DNA of 7,389 nt, taken from contig CALEZJ010000019.1 in the NCBI GenBank assembly GCA_937927885.1, forward strand, positions 1 to 7,389. Reading direction: 5' to 3'. How positions within the stretch are numbered: position 1 is the stretch's first letter; the number at the start of each line of letters is the position of its first letter. Source of the DNA: an uncultured Paracoccaceae bacterium (GTDB lineage: Bacteria > Pseudomonadota > Alphaproteobacteria > Rhodobacterales > Rhodobacteraceae). Below are positions 1 through 5,771 of this stretch, one piece after another. The notes beneath the pieces are model-generated. The model did no database searches. It worked only from the letters and a program-made list of their open reading frames with translations, and was not told where the DNA came from. The position numbers were made by a program, and so were the translations under genes.

Positions 1-729
1 TTCCTGTCCGATCGCGAACAGGACCTTTTCGGTGATGATGTTGGTCAGCATTCCGCCCAGCTGCTCGCGCAGGTTGGTCATCACGGTGTCCAGAAGCGGT
101 CCGCTCTTGCCGTTGGCCACGTCCGGAAACTTGTTCTGCACGGAGGGGTCGCTCAGCGCCTGACCGATGGCCTTGGCCAGCGCCTGCATGTCCTGCTTCA
201 CGCCTGGATCGGTGATGGTGACCTTGTCGTTTTGTGCGGTGGAGAACGAGGTTCCTGTGTTGGTCAACTGGTCGAGGCGATTGGCGAGGCTGCCAATCGC
301 GGTGATCACGGACTGACCGCCATTGGGCAGGTCGCTCAGCTTTGGCATTTCGTTCGGGGGCTTCTGGATCAGGCCGATGATCGACGCGAAGGTGTCGGTC
401 TTTGGCGAGCGCCCGGTGGTCTGCCCCATCAGCCGGGTCATTTCGGTGACGTTGCCCAAGGCTTCGGGATTGTTCATCTGCACGCCGCGCATCACGGTCG
501 AAATCGCTTCGCGGGCGGCCTGACTGCGGTCGGCGGCCTTGCCGGTCAGCTTGTCCATCAAGCTGGCCTTCTTGTCGGTCGCATAAAGGGTGATCGACCC
601 GTCGTCGTTGCGGATCCCGCGCAGTTTCTCGTTGGCACCCATCTGCTGGGTAAAGGCTTCGACCTTGTCCAGCGAGGTGTCCGAGCGGATGGTGATGCTG
701 GCGGAATGCCGTTCAATCGGTCCGGTCAT
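1..729 (-). CDS. Unrecognised protein, candidate type III secretion effector (C-terminus cut by window edge)
   Basis: An open frame of 243 codons reads from an ATG at 729-727 to the left edge without a stop, so the C-terminus is missing. The start is supported by a Shine-Dalgarno AGGAGA at 737-742, seven bases upstream. I do not recognise a family. The visible part has no Cys and no Trp. The first 20 residues are Ser/Thr-rich with Ile (SASITIRSDTS), as is common in type III secretion signals. Residues 34-55 look like short strands (IRNDDGSITLYA), and 55-80 and 175-195 look helical. Residues 150-175 are a Thr/Asn/Ser-rich linker. No signal peptide or clear membrane segment is visible. The gene lies 27 bases downstream of a CesT-type chaperone gene in the same direction, which is the usual arrangement for an effector and its own chaperone. 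The effector role is inferred only from this neighbour and the N-terminal composition. The GC content looks lower than in dinB (37 of 60 bases at 301-360 against 49 of 60 at 4801-4860). Confidence 0.8.
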   Translation of the reverse strand, partial: MTGPIERHSASITIRSDTSLDKVEAFTQQMGANEKLRGIRNDDGSITLYATDKKASLMDKLTGKAADRSQAAREAISTVMRGVQMNNPEALGNVTEMTRLMGQTTGRSPKTDTFASIIGLIQKPPNEMPKLSDLPNGGQSVITAIGSLANRLDQLTNTGTSFSTAQNDKVTITDPGVKQDMQALAKAIGQALSDPSVQNKFPDVANGKSGPLLDTVMTNLREQLGGMLTNIITEKVLFAIGQE

Positions 730-756
730 GGTGCGGTCTCCTGATGCGCGGCGCTG

Positions 757-1203
757 TCACAGGCGGATGAAGGACGATGTGTCGGCGTCGTCCGCGGGGG
801 CGCCGGCGGCGACATGTGCGGCGAAATAGCGGGCCTTGACGCTGAAGTTGTCGAGGGCCCGGTGCAGCAGGCTTTCCGAAACGCTGGCAAGGATCAGGTC
901 AACGAGCAGCATCGCCTCGCCCTCGCCGTTCAGCGCCCCGCGAACACCGCCGGTTTCCCGCCAGAGCACGGAATAGACGAGCAAGGCCTCGTAGACAGCC
1001 AGTTTGCGCGCGGTCGGAACCTGTCCCAGCACAGATTGAAGCGCCAGACGGCCAGCGGCCTCATCAAGGCGGATCACGATCGACGGGCTGTCTTCGTAAT
1101 CCACCTGCCAAGTGTCATCGGAGAGTTGCGCGACATAGGTGACGCTGCTGCGCCCGACAGTATAGGTGGTCAGGAAGGTGTTCAGCATTTCGGTCAGTTT
1201 CAT
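757..1203 (-). CDS. CesT-family type III secretion chaperone (class I)
   Basis: A 148-residue protein that fits the size and pattern of class I type III secretion chaperones (CesT/Tir chaperone family). These small cytosolic dimers bind the N-terminal part of one effector and deliver it to the secretion ATPase. Visible features are an N-terminal helix (residues 3-12, LTEMLNTFLT), then strands with alternating hydrophobic residues (TWQVDYEDSPSIVIRLDE, 31-48, and GRLALQSVLG, 51-60). After these come a helix with YEALLVYSVLWRETGG (71-86), a strand (EAMLLVDL, 96-103) and a long C-terminal helix (107-132). This order of helix, strands, helix, strand, helix is that of the CesT fold. The tail (133-148) is acidic and flexible-looking. 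The ATG at 1203 is preceded by GGAG at 1211-1214, seven bases away. The gene downstream is the candidate effector. No secretion apparatus gene is in the window. The family call is from pattern recognition, so a profile search should be run. Confidence 0.75.
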   Translation of the reverse strand: MKLTEMLNTFLTTYTVGRSSVTYVAQLSDDTWQVDYEDSPSIVIRLDEAAGRLALQSVLGQVPTARKLAVYEALLVYSVLWRETGGVRGALNGEGEAMLLVDLILASVSESLLHRALDNFSVKARYFAAHVAAGAPADDADTSSFIRL

Positions 1204-1440
1204 CGTCGCACTCCGCGCGAAAGGGATCGGTCATCGGCTCCTGTGGCCAGCATACAGACGCGCCCCCACGCAAGCGTGATGGAAAACACAGCTCGGGGCG
1301 GGGATATGGCCGGGCCCTTCGCGCGGGAGAGGCGAGAGCGCACGCGCGGTCATCATCCCTTGCAGGTGTTCCCGTGCGGGCTCGTGGGCGATGCTTTTCC
1401 TGTCCGCCTCGCCTGTTCAGCGGAACGCCGGGGGCTGAAT

Positions 1441-1460
1441 GCCAACGCCTCGGCGTTGGC
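1441..1460. repeat. Perfect inverted repeat, hairpin with 9-bp arms
   Basis: The arms GCCAACGCC (1441-1449) and GGCGTTGGC (1452-1460) are perfect inverse complements separated by two bases. As RNA this would form an eight-pair stem with a CTCG loop. No T-run follows on either strand, so it is not a standard intrinsic terminator. It lies mid-way between the chaperone gene and the aminotransferase gene. It could be a transcription barrier for the left-going operon, an operator, or a copy of a dispersed palindromic repeat. The single copy seen here does not decide. Confidence 0.5.
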
Positions 1461-1623
1461 GATAGCGGCCCCGGACCTGCGTGACCTTATCGAGATTCCC
1501 GCCCCGGCATCCGCCAACTCCCCGCAGTCGACGCGACACGTTGGCCATCGACCGGGCGCCAGACATCGCAATCGCCGCCGATCATCCTCGGAATTGCATC
1601 CGGCCGAGGCCCTGCGAGCGGTG

Positions 1624-1644
1624 GCGACAGGCAGTGCCTGTCGC
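1624..1644 (-). terminator. Hairpin just after the aminotransferase stop, probable terminator
   Basis: GCGACAGGCA (1624-1633) and TGCCTGTCGC (1635-1644) are perfect inverse complements around a single G. A realistic RNA stem has eight pairs with a five-base loop. It begins six bases after the TGA stop (1651-1653) of the aminotransferase gene on the minus strand. That position is what one expects of a transcription terminator or 3'-end stabilising hairpin for the zinc operon. No U-tract follows, so termination may be inefficient or factor-dependent. Confidence 0.55.
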
Positions 1645-1650
1645 GCCGGA

Positions 1651-2982
1651 TCAGCCCAACCCCTCAGCCGTCAGCACCTGACGGATCGAGGTCGCGCCCT
1701 TGTCGACGATCTCGGTCAGTTCTGTGTCGGTGCAGTTGTAGGGCGGGGCAAGGATCACGATATCGCCGTTCACCCCGTCGACATTGCCGCCGACCGGATA
1801 GCAGATAAGGCCGTTCGCCATCGCCTGCCTGCGGATTTTCAGGAAAAGCTGCCGCTCGGCGGGGTGGGGCGTCTTGGTCGCGCGGTCTTGCACCAGTTCG
1901 ACGGCGATGAAATGCCCGCGCCCGCGAATGTCACCCACGGCCTCGACCCCGGCCAGTGCGTCATGCAGCCAGGCCATCAGGCGCGGGCCGTTGGTGGCGA
2001 CGCGCTGAACCAGCCCGTCACGCTCGACGATCCGTTGCACCGCCTCCCCGGCGGCGCAGGCGGCGGTGTGGCCGGTAAAGGTATGTCCGGTGCCAAAGGC
2101 GCCGTCGCGCGCGCGGATCGCCTCCCAGACCTCGGTTGTGCAGATCGCGGCGCCAAGGGGCTGGTAGCCGCCCGCCAGACCCTTGGCGATGGCCATGATG
2201 TCGGGCTGCACCCCGTCGTGTTCCAGCGCGCGCCAGGTGCCGACGCGGCCCGCGCCGCACATTACTTCGTCCGAGATCATCAACACGCCGTAGCGCGTGC
2301 AAATCTCGCGCACCGCTTGCGCATAGCCCTCGGGCGCAGGAACGCATCCCCCCGCCGCACCGACCACGGGTTCAAAGACAAAGGCGGCGATGGTTTCGGG
2401 CCCGGCGGCCAGGATCGCGCGCTCCAACTCTGCCGCCGCGACGGCGCCTGCCGTTTCGGCGCTGGCGCCGGGCAAGGGCCGATAGGCGTTGGCGGGGCCT
2501 ATCTTGATCGAGGGGATAAAGGCCCCCTCATAGGCCGCGGTCCGCTCGACAAAGCCGGAAAGACCCAGCGCACCCAGTGTGTTGCCATGCCACGAGCGTT
2601 CGCGGCTGATGAAGCGGCGGCGCGATTTCTGGCCGATGGCAGTCTGGTATTGCAGCGCGATCTTCAGCGCGCTTTCCACCGCCTCGGAGCCGCCGGTGAC
2701 AAAGACCATCTCGCGCAGGGTGCCGCCGCAGCGGGCGCGGATGATTTCGGTCAATTCCTCCAGCGCGTCGGTGGTGAAATTGTAGCGATAGCCATGCGCG
2801 AGGTTTTCAAGCTGCGCGATGATGGCGGCGTTGACCTCGTCATTGCCATGCCCCAGGCAATAGACGGCAGGTCCGCCCGAACCGTCGATATAGCGCTTGC
2901 CATTGGCATCCCACAGGTAACTCCCCTTGCCGCGGACGGCCTTGGGCAGATCGGGGGTGGCGTGGATCGAGGGGCTGGCCAT
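1651..2982 (-). CDS. Class III PLP-dependent aminotransferase
   Basis: A complete 443-residue fold-type I aminotransferase of class III (the ornithine/GABA/omega-amino acid group), a normal length for the family. It transfers an amino group from an amine or omega-amino acid to a keto acid, in the cytosol, using pyridoxal phosphate. Visible landmarks are GGSEAVESALK (97-107) for cofactor phosphate binding, WHG (131-133) for stacking on the ring, and E204 in FVFEPVVG. D238 in MISDEVMCGAGR contacts the pyridine nitrogen, K267 in AIAKGLAGGYQPLGA is the Schiff-base lysine, and T303 lies in the GHTFTGHTAA segment. All key residues are present, so the enzyme should be active. The substrate cannot be read from the sequence. 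The ATG at 2982 has AAGGA upstream with seven-base spacing. The gene is third in the operon, 64 bases after the DUF6525-like gene, and is followed by a hairpin. A link to zinc limitation follows only from operon position. Confidence 0.93.
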   Translation of the reverse strand: MASPSIHATPDLPKAVRGKGSYLWDANGKRYIDGSGGPAVYCLGHGNDEVNAAIIAQLENLAHGYRYNFTTDALEELTEIIRARCGGTLREMVFVTGGSEAVESALKIALQYQTAIGQKSRRRFISRERSWHGNTLGALGLSGFVERTAAYEGAFIPSIKIGPANAYRPLPGASAETAGAVAAAELERAILAAGPETIAAFVFEPVVGAAGGCVPAPEGYAQAVREICTRYGVLMISDEVMCGAGRVGTWRALEHDGVQPDIMAIAKGLAGGYQPLGAAICTTEVWEAIRARDGAFGTGHTFTGHTAACAAGEAVQRIVERDGLVQRVATNGPRLMAWLHDALAGVEAVGDIRGRGHFIAVELVQDRATKTPHPAERQLFLKIRRQAMANGLICYPVGGNVDGVNGDIVILAPPYNCTDTELTEIVDKGATSIRQVLTAEGLG

Positions 2983-3046
2983 GGGTGTGTCCTTGCTGAC
3001 GGCAGGCCCGCAGACTGCGACGGCGGCGCGGAAAGGTCAAACGCCC

Positions 3047-3304
3047 TCAGGGGGGATAGCCTGCCCCCCACACGCGCGGCGCATCGCGCGCGAGCAGGCG
3101 CGCCTGCGCGCGGTCCATCCGGGCCAGCGCCGCCTGTGCATCGCCGCGCGCCTCGCGCAGTGCGCGCTCCCACAGCTTGCGGGCCGAGCGTTCGCTCCAG
3201 GGCAGGGCGGCCTCTTTCAGCCAGCGCCGGAGCGGGACGGGCAGCGCGTCATGGGCGCGCATCGACGAGGGGCTGCGCCGCAGGCCGCTGCTCAGGTTGC
3301 CCAT
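3047..3304 (-). CDS. Small arginine-rich protein, DUF6525-like
   Basis: An 85-residue basic protein. It starts at the ATG 3304-3302, whose first base is the last base of the upstream GTPase stop codon (TGATG), so translation is probably coupled. A GGGG run at 3311-3314 can serve as ribosome binding site. The frame is open further upstream, but that part overlaps the GTPase gene and is a shadow. The core LRRWLKEAALPWSERSARKLWERALREARGD (residues 25-55) is a helical region with conserved-looking Trp and Arg, followed by a second helix rich in Ala/Arg (56-75) and the end RVWGAGYPP. From memory this resembles DUF6525, a family of small alphaproteobacterial proteins of unknown function. There is no signal peptide, membrane segment or metal-binding Cys/His cluster. 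Its place between a Zur-controlled GTPase and an aminotransferase suggests a role linked to the GTPase, but no function can be assigned. Confidence 0.8.
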   Translation of the reverse strand: MGNLSSGLRRSPSSMRAHDALPVPLRRWLKEAALPWSERSARKLWERALREARGDAQAALARMDRAQARLLARDAPRVWGAGYPP

Positions 3305-4497
3305 CACTTGCCCCAGCGCGGAAACGGATCGTCCAGCCCCTCCCAGCGCGCGGGCGTCCAGCCCTCGCCGATCAGGCAGCCATCGAGCTCCGCGCGCAGG
3401 GCGGCGATGTCCATTCCGGCGCCGATAAAGACGATTTCCTGTCGCCGGTCTCCCCAGGGGTCGGCCCAGTGCTGACGGATTTGCGCCTCGCTGCGCGGAT
3501 CCTTGGGCCAGCGCCCTTTGGGCACCGAGGCCCACCAGCGGCCCAGCGGCGAGACGCTGCTCATCGCGCCCGCCAGGCTGAATTCGGCCACCCAATCGGG
3601 CCGGGTGGCGATGCAGAAATGCCCCTTGGCGCGGATCACGCCGGGCAGGTCGCCGTTCAGCACGTCGTGCAGGCGCTGCGGGTGGAACGGTCGCCGCGCG
3701 CGATAGACAAAGCTGGCGATACCGTATTCCTCGGTCTCGGGCACATGATCGGCAAAGCCGTAAAGCTCGCGCGCCCACATCGGGTGTTCGTGCGCCCGCT
3801 CGAAGTCGAAACGCCCGGTGTTCAGGATGTCGCCGGGCGCGATCCGGCCGTGGCTGGTCTCGATGATCCGCGCCCCGGAGTTGAGCGCGCGCACGATCTT
3901 GCGCGCCGCGTCCAGTTCGGCGGGCGAGGCATCGGCGGCCTTGTTCAGCACGATCACATCGGCAAATTCGATCTGCTCGGTCAAGAGGCCCACAAGCGTG
4001 CGCGCATCGCCCTCGCCCGCCACCTCGCCGTGATCGGCCAGTGTCGCATGGCTGGCGAACTGCCGCGGCAGGTTGACCGCATCAACCACGGTCACCATCG
4101 TATCAAGCCGGGCTACATCGCTCAGCGCATCGCCCGCCTCGTCGCGAAAATCAAAGGTCGCGGCCACCGGCAGGGGCTCGCCGATGCCGGTCGACTCGAT
4201 CAGCAGATAGTCGAACCGCCCTTCATCCGACAGCGCGCGCACCTGCTACAGAAGGTCGCCGCGCAGCGTGCAGCAGATGCAGCCATTCGACATTTCCACC
4301 ATCTTTTCCTCGCCGTGGCGCAATTCCGTCCCGGCAGCGATCAGGTCGCCGTCGATGTTGACCTCGGACATGTCGTTGACGATTACCGCCACGCGCAGGC
4401 CCTGACGGTTGTTCAGGATATGGGTCAACAGCGTCGTCTTTCCCGCCCCCAGAAAGCCGGAGAGGACAGTGACAGGAAGGCGGGGATCGTTTGGCAT
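3304..4497 (-). pseudogene. COG0523/CobW-family zinc-type GTPase interrupted by an in-frame amber codon
   Basis: One continuous frame of 397 codons encodes a G3E-family GTPase of the COG0523 (CobW/YciC/ZigA) type, cytosolic metal chaperones that use GTP hydrolysis to hand over a metal, often zinc under starvation. Visible motifs are Walker [10 protein letters not shown] (14-22), NDMSEVNID (41-49), the metal motif CICC (73-76) in NGCICCTLR, the G3-like ESTGIGEP (101-108) and a G4-like NKAAD (185-189). The C-terminal CobW domain runs from about 240 to 397 and includes GDRRQEIVFIG. Codon 84 (4248-4246) is TAG, just after CTLRGDLL, where the family has Glu or Gln. The frame resumes unchanged with QVRALSDEGRFDYLLIESTG. 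One base change (CAG or GAG to TAG) explains it. The first 83 residues carry Walker A and CxCC; the 312-residue remainder (possible GTG restart at 4242) lacks them, so neither piece should work alone. A recent mutation, sequencing error or amber suppression are the alternatives. Start ATG 4497 has GAGGTGA six bases upstream. Confidence 0.88.
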
Positions 4498-4513
4498 GGG
4501 GGTTCACCTCAAT

Positions 4514-4530
4514 ATGTGATAACATAACAT
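4514..4530 (-). promoter_or_regulatory. Zur box (zinc-responsive operator)
   Basis: ATGTGATAACATAACAT matches the enterobacterial-type Zur consensus ATGTTATANTATAACAT at 14 of 16 defined positions and is an imperfect palindrome with six of eight pairs complementary. This AT-rich site stands out in its GC-rich surroundings. It lies directly upstream of the GTPase ribosome binding site and overlaps the predicted -10. Zinc-loaded Zur would bind here and shut off the operon, and zinc starvation would release it. COG0523 GTPases are frequent Zur targets, so site and gene support each other. A site for another Fur-family protein is the main alternative. Confidence 0.75.
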
Positions 4531-4554
4531 AATGGGGTGGCGCGCCGGGATCAA
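4526..4554 (-). promoter_or_regulatory. Sigma-70-type promoter of the GTPase operon
   Basis: On the minus strand, TTGATC (4554-4549; four of six consensus bases) and TATGTT (4531-4526; four of six) are separated by exactly 17 bases. Transcription would begin near 4519, leaving a leader of about 20 bases with the GAGGTGA ribosome binding site at 4504-4510. The -10 hexamer lies inside the Zur box, which supports repression by promoter occlusion. The promoter is predicted from spacing and consensus only. Confidence 0.6.
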
Positions 4555-4565
4555 GCGCCCGGAGT

Positions 4566-4580
4566 GTTCCCTTTAAGTTC
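4566..4580 (+). promoter_or_regulatory. LexA (SOS) box of dinB
   Basis: GTTC (4566-4569), seven bases (CCTTTAA), GTTC (4577-4580): an exact match to the alphaproteobacterial LexA direct-repeat operator GTTC-N7-GTTC. It lies about 110 bases upstream of the dinB start. A weak -10 (TAGAGT, 4604-4609) follows it, so LexA bound here would cover the -35 region. DNA damage should therefore induce dinB. Confidence 0.85.
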
Positions 4581-4691
4581 TTCCCCTTGGCGCCGCGCTG
4601 CGCTAGAGTGTGGTCGCCTGTTTTTTGCGCAACACCGGTTCCCACCCATGCGCGACAGGCTCCAGGATGGCGGCGCAGCCGGGGGGCAGGT

Positions 4692-5771
4692 TTGGCCAGT
4701 GACGAGGCGCTGCAGCGCAAGATCATCCATGTCGACATGGACGCGTTCTTTGCCTCGGTCGAGCAGCGCGACAACCCCGATCTGCGCGGCAAGCCGGTGG
4801 CCGTGGGCGGTGGCGGGCCGCGCGGGGTGGTGGCGGCGGCGAGTTACGAGGCGCGGGTGTTCGGCGTGCGCTCGGCCATGCCCTCGGTCACGGCACGGCG
4901 CAAATGCCCCGACCTGATCTTTGTGCCGCCCCGGTTCGAGGTCTACCGCACGGTTTCGGCGCAGATCCGCGAGATATTCGCCGAGCATACCGACCTGATC
5001 GAGCCCCTGTCGCTGGACGAGGCCTATCTCGATGTGACCGAAAACAAGAGGGGTATCGCCTCGGCGACGGAGTTGGCACAGGTGATCCGCGCGCGCATCC
5101 GCGCGGTGACGGGGCTGACCGCCTCGGCCGGGGTGTCGTATTGCAAGTTCCTGGCCAAGATGGCGAGCGGGATGAACAAGCCCGACGGGCAGGCGGTGAT
5201 CCCGCCCTCGCGCGGGGCGGCGTTCGTGGAAGACCTGCCGGTGGCCAGATTCCACGGCGTCGGTCCGGCGACGGCGGCGCGGATGGCGGCTTTGGGGATT
5301 GTCACCGGGGCCGATCTGAAAGCGCAGACGCCCGAATTCCTGACCCGCCATTTCGGCAAGGCGGGTGGCTGGTATCACGCCATCGCGCGGGGCATCGACA
5401 CCCGCCCGGTTCAGCCCCACCGCGAGCGCAAGTCGCTGGGGTCCGAGGACACGTTTCTGGTCGACATCACCGATCTGGACGCGGCGCGGGCCGAGGCGAT
5501 GGTCTTGGCGGCCAAGGTCTGGAAACAGGCCGAGGCGCGGGGGCTGAGGGCGCGCAGCGTGGTGCTGAAGGTCAAGTTCGCCGATTTCCACCAGATCACC
5601 CGCAGCCGCACTTTGGCGGTGCCGATTGTGGATCAGGCCGAGATGGCGGGGCTGGTCGAGGGGTTGCTGGCGCCGCTGTTCCCGGTGCGGCTGGGGATCA
5701 GGCTTTTGGGTGTGACGCTGGCGCAGTTCGACCGTGCGCCGGTCGGGGCGCGACAGTTGTCGCTTTTCTAG
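4692..5771 (+). CDS. dinB: DNA polymerase IV (Y-family translesion polymerase)
   Basis: A 359-residue Y-family polymerase that copies past damaged bases with low fidelity as part of the SOS response, in the cytosol on DNA. Visible features are IIHVDMDAFFASVEQRD (11-27) with catalytic D15 and steric-gate F20, and AASYEARVFGV (49-59). Then come YR (85-86), SLDEAYLDV (107-115) with catalytic D109 and E110, SAGVSYCKFLAKMAS (145-159), and the helix-hairpin-helix thumb FHGVGPATAARMAALGI (187-203). The little-finger domain covers about 245-345. The C-terminus QLSLF (355-359) is a textbook sliding-clamp binding motif. All catalytic residues are present. The chosen start is a TTG at 4692, with a G-rich stretch at 4681-4686 as weak ribosome binding site. 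It gives a short MASDEALQRK lead into the conserved domain. No ATG is available in frame. A GTG at 4608 or TTG at 4587 would add an unusual Pro/Arg-rich extension. Its stop overlaps that of the convergent LysR gene. Confidence 0.95.
   Translation: MASDEALQRKIIHVDMDAFFASVEQRDNPDLRGKPVAVGGGGPRGVVAAASYEARVFGVRSAMPSVTARRKCPDLIFVPPRFEVYRTVSAQIREIFAEHTDLIEPLSLDEAYLDVTENKRGIASATELAQVIRARIRAVTGLTASAGVSYCKFLAKMASGMNKPDGQAVIPPSRGAAFVEDLPVARFHGVGPATAARMAALGIVTGADLKAQTPEFLTRHFGKAGGWYHAIARGIDTRPVQPHRERKSLGSEDTFLVDITDLDAARAEAMVLAAKVWKQAEARGLRARSVVLKVKFADFHQITRSRTLAVPIVDQAEMAGLVEGLLAPLFPVRLGIRLLGVTLAQFDRAPVGARQLSLF

Larger units (their letters stand above)
1204..1650. other. Intergenic stretch without a convincing gene
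   Basis: About 450 bases separate the chaperone gene from the end of the aminotransferase gene. Short open frames exist on both strands (for example 1353-1571 minus), but they have no good ribosome binding site and their arginine/alanine/serine-rich translations look like noise in GC-rich DNA. The region holds two strong hairpins (1441-1460 and 1624-1644). The promoter of the chaperone/effector unit should lie here, reading leftwards. A TATGCT on the minus strand at about 1250-1255 is a possible -10, but no -35 at proper spacing was found. No tRNA, integrase remnant or long direct repeat was seen. Confidence 0.5.

Noticed and set aside
232..744. A 170-codon open frame on the plus strand
   Set aside because: It is the antisense of the partial candidate effector gene, which has a good ribosome binding site and chaperone gene upstream. 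The plus-strand translation is His/Gly-rich noise.
1353..1571. Possible 72-codon gene in the intergenic gap
   Set aside because: No Shine-Dalgarno, an Arg/Ala/Ser-rich translation and no recognisable motif; it also runs through the 1441-1460 palindrome.
3035..3040. TTGACC on the minus strand as -35 of a separate aminotransferase promoter
   Set aside because: The hexamer is good, but the sequence at 17-base spacing (CAGTCT) is not a credible -10. The gene can be read from the upstream operon promoter.
4246..4248. Recoding of the TAG as a special amino acid
   Set aside because: Selenocysteine uses TGA, and pyrrolysine is not expected in this lineage. The family has Glu or Gln here, so a simple nonsense change is more likely.
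814..4527. A 1237-codon open frame on the plus strand
   Set aside because: It lies antisense to the chaperone, aminotransferase, small protein and GTPase genes. Its translation is Arg/Gly/Ala/His-rich without any domain, as expected of an antisense frame in GC-rich DNA.
4587..4691. Longer N-terminus for DNA polymerase IV from TTG 4587 or GTG 4608
   Set aside because: The extension is Pro/Arg-rich and unlike Pol IV N-termini. TTG 4587 lies only seven bases after the LexA box, upstream of the likely transcription start.
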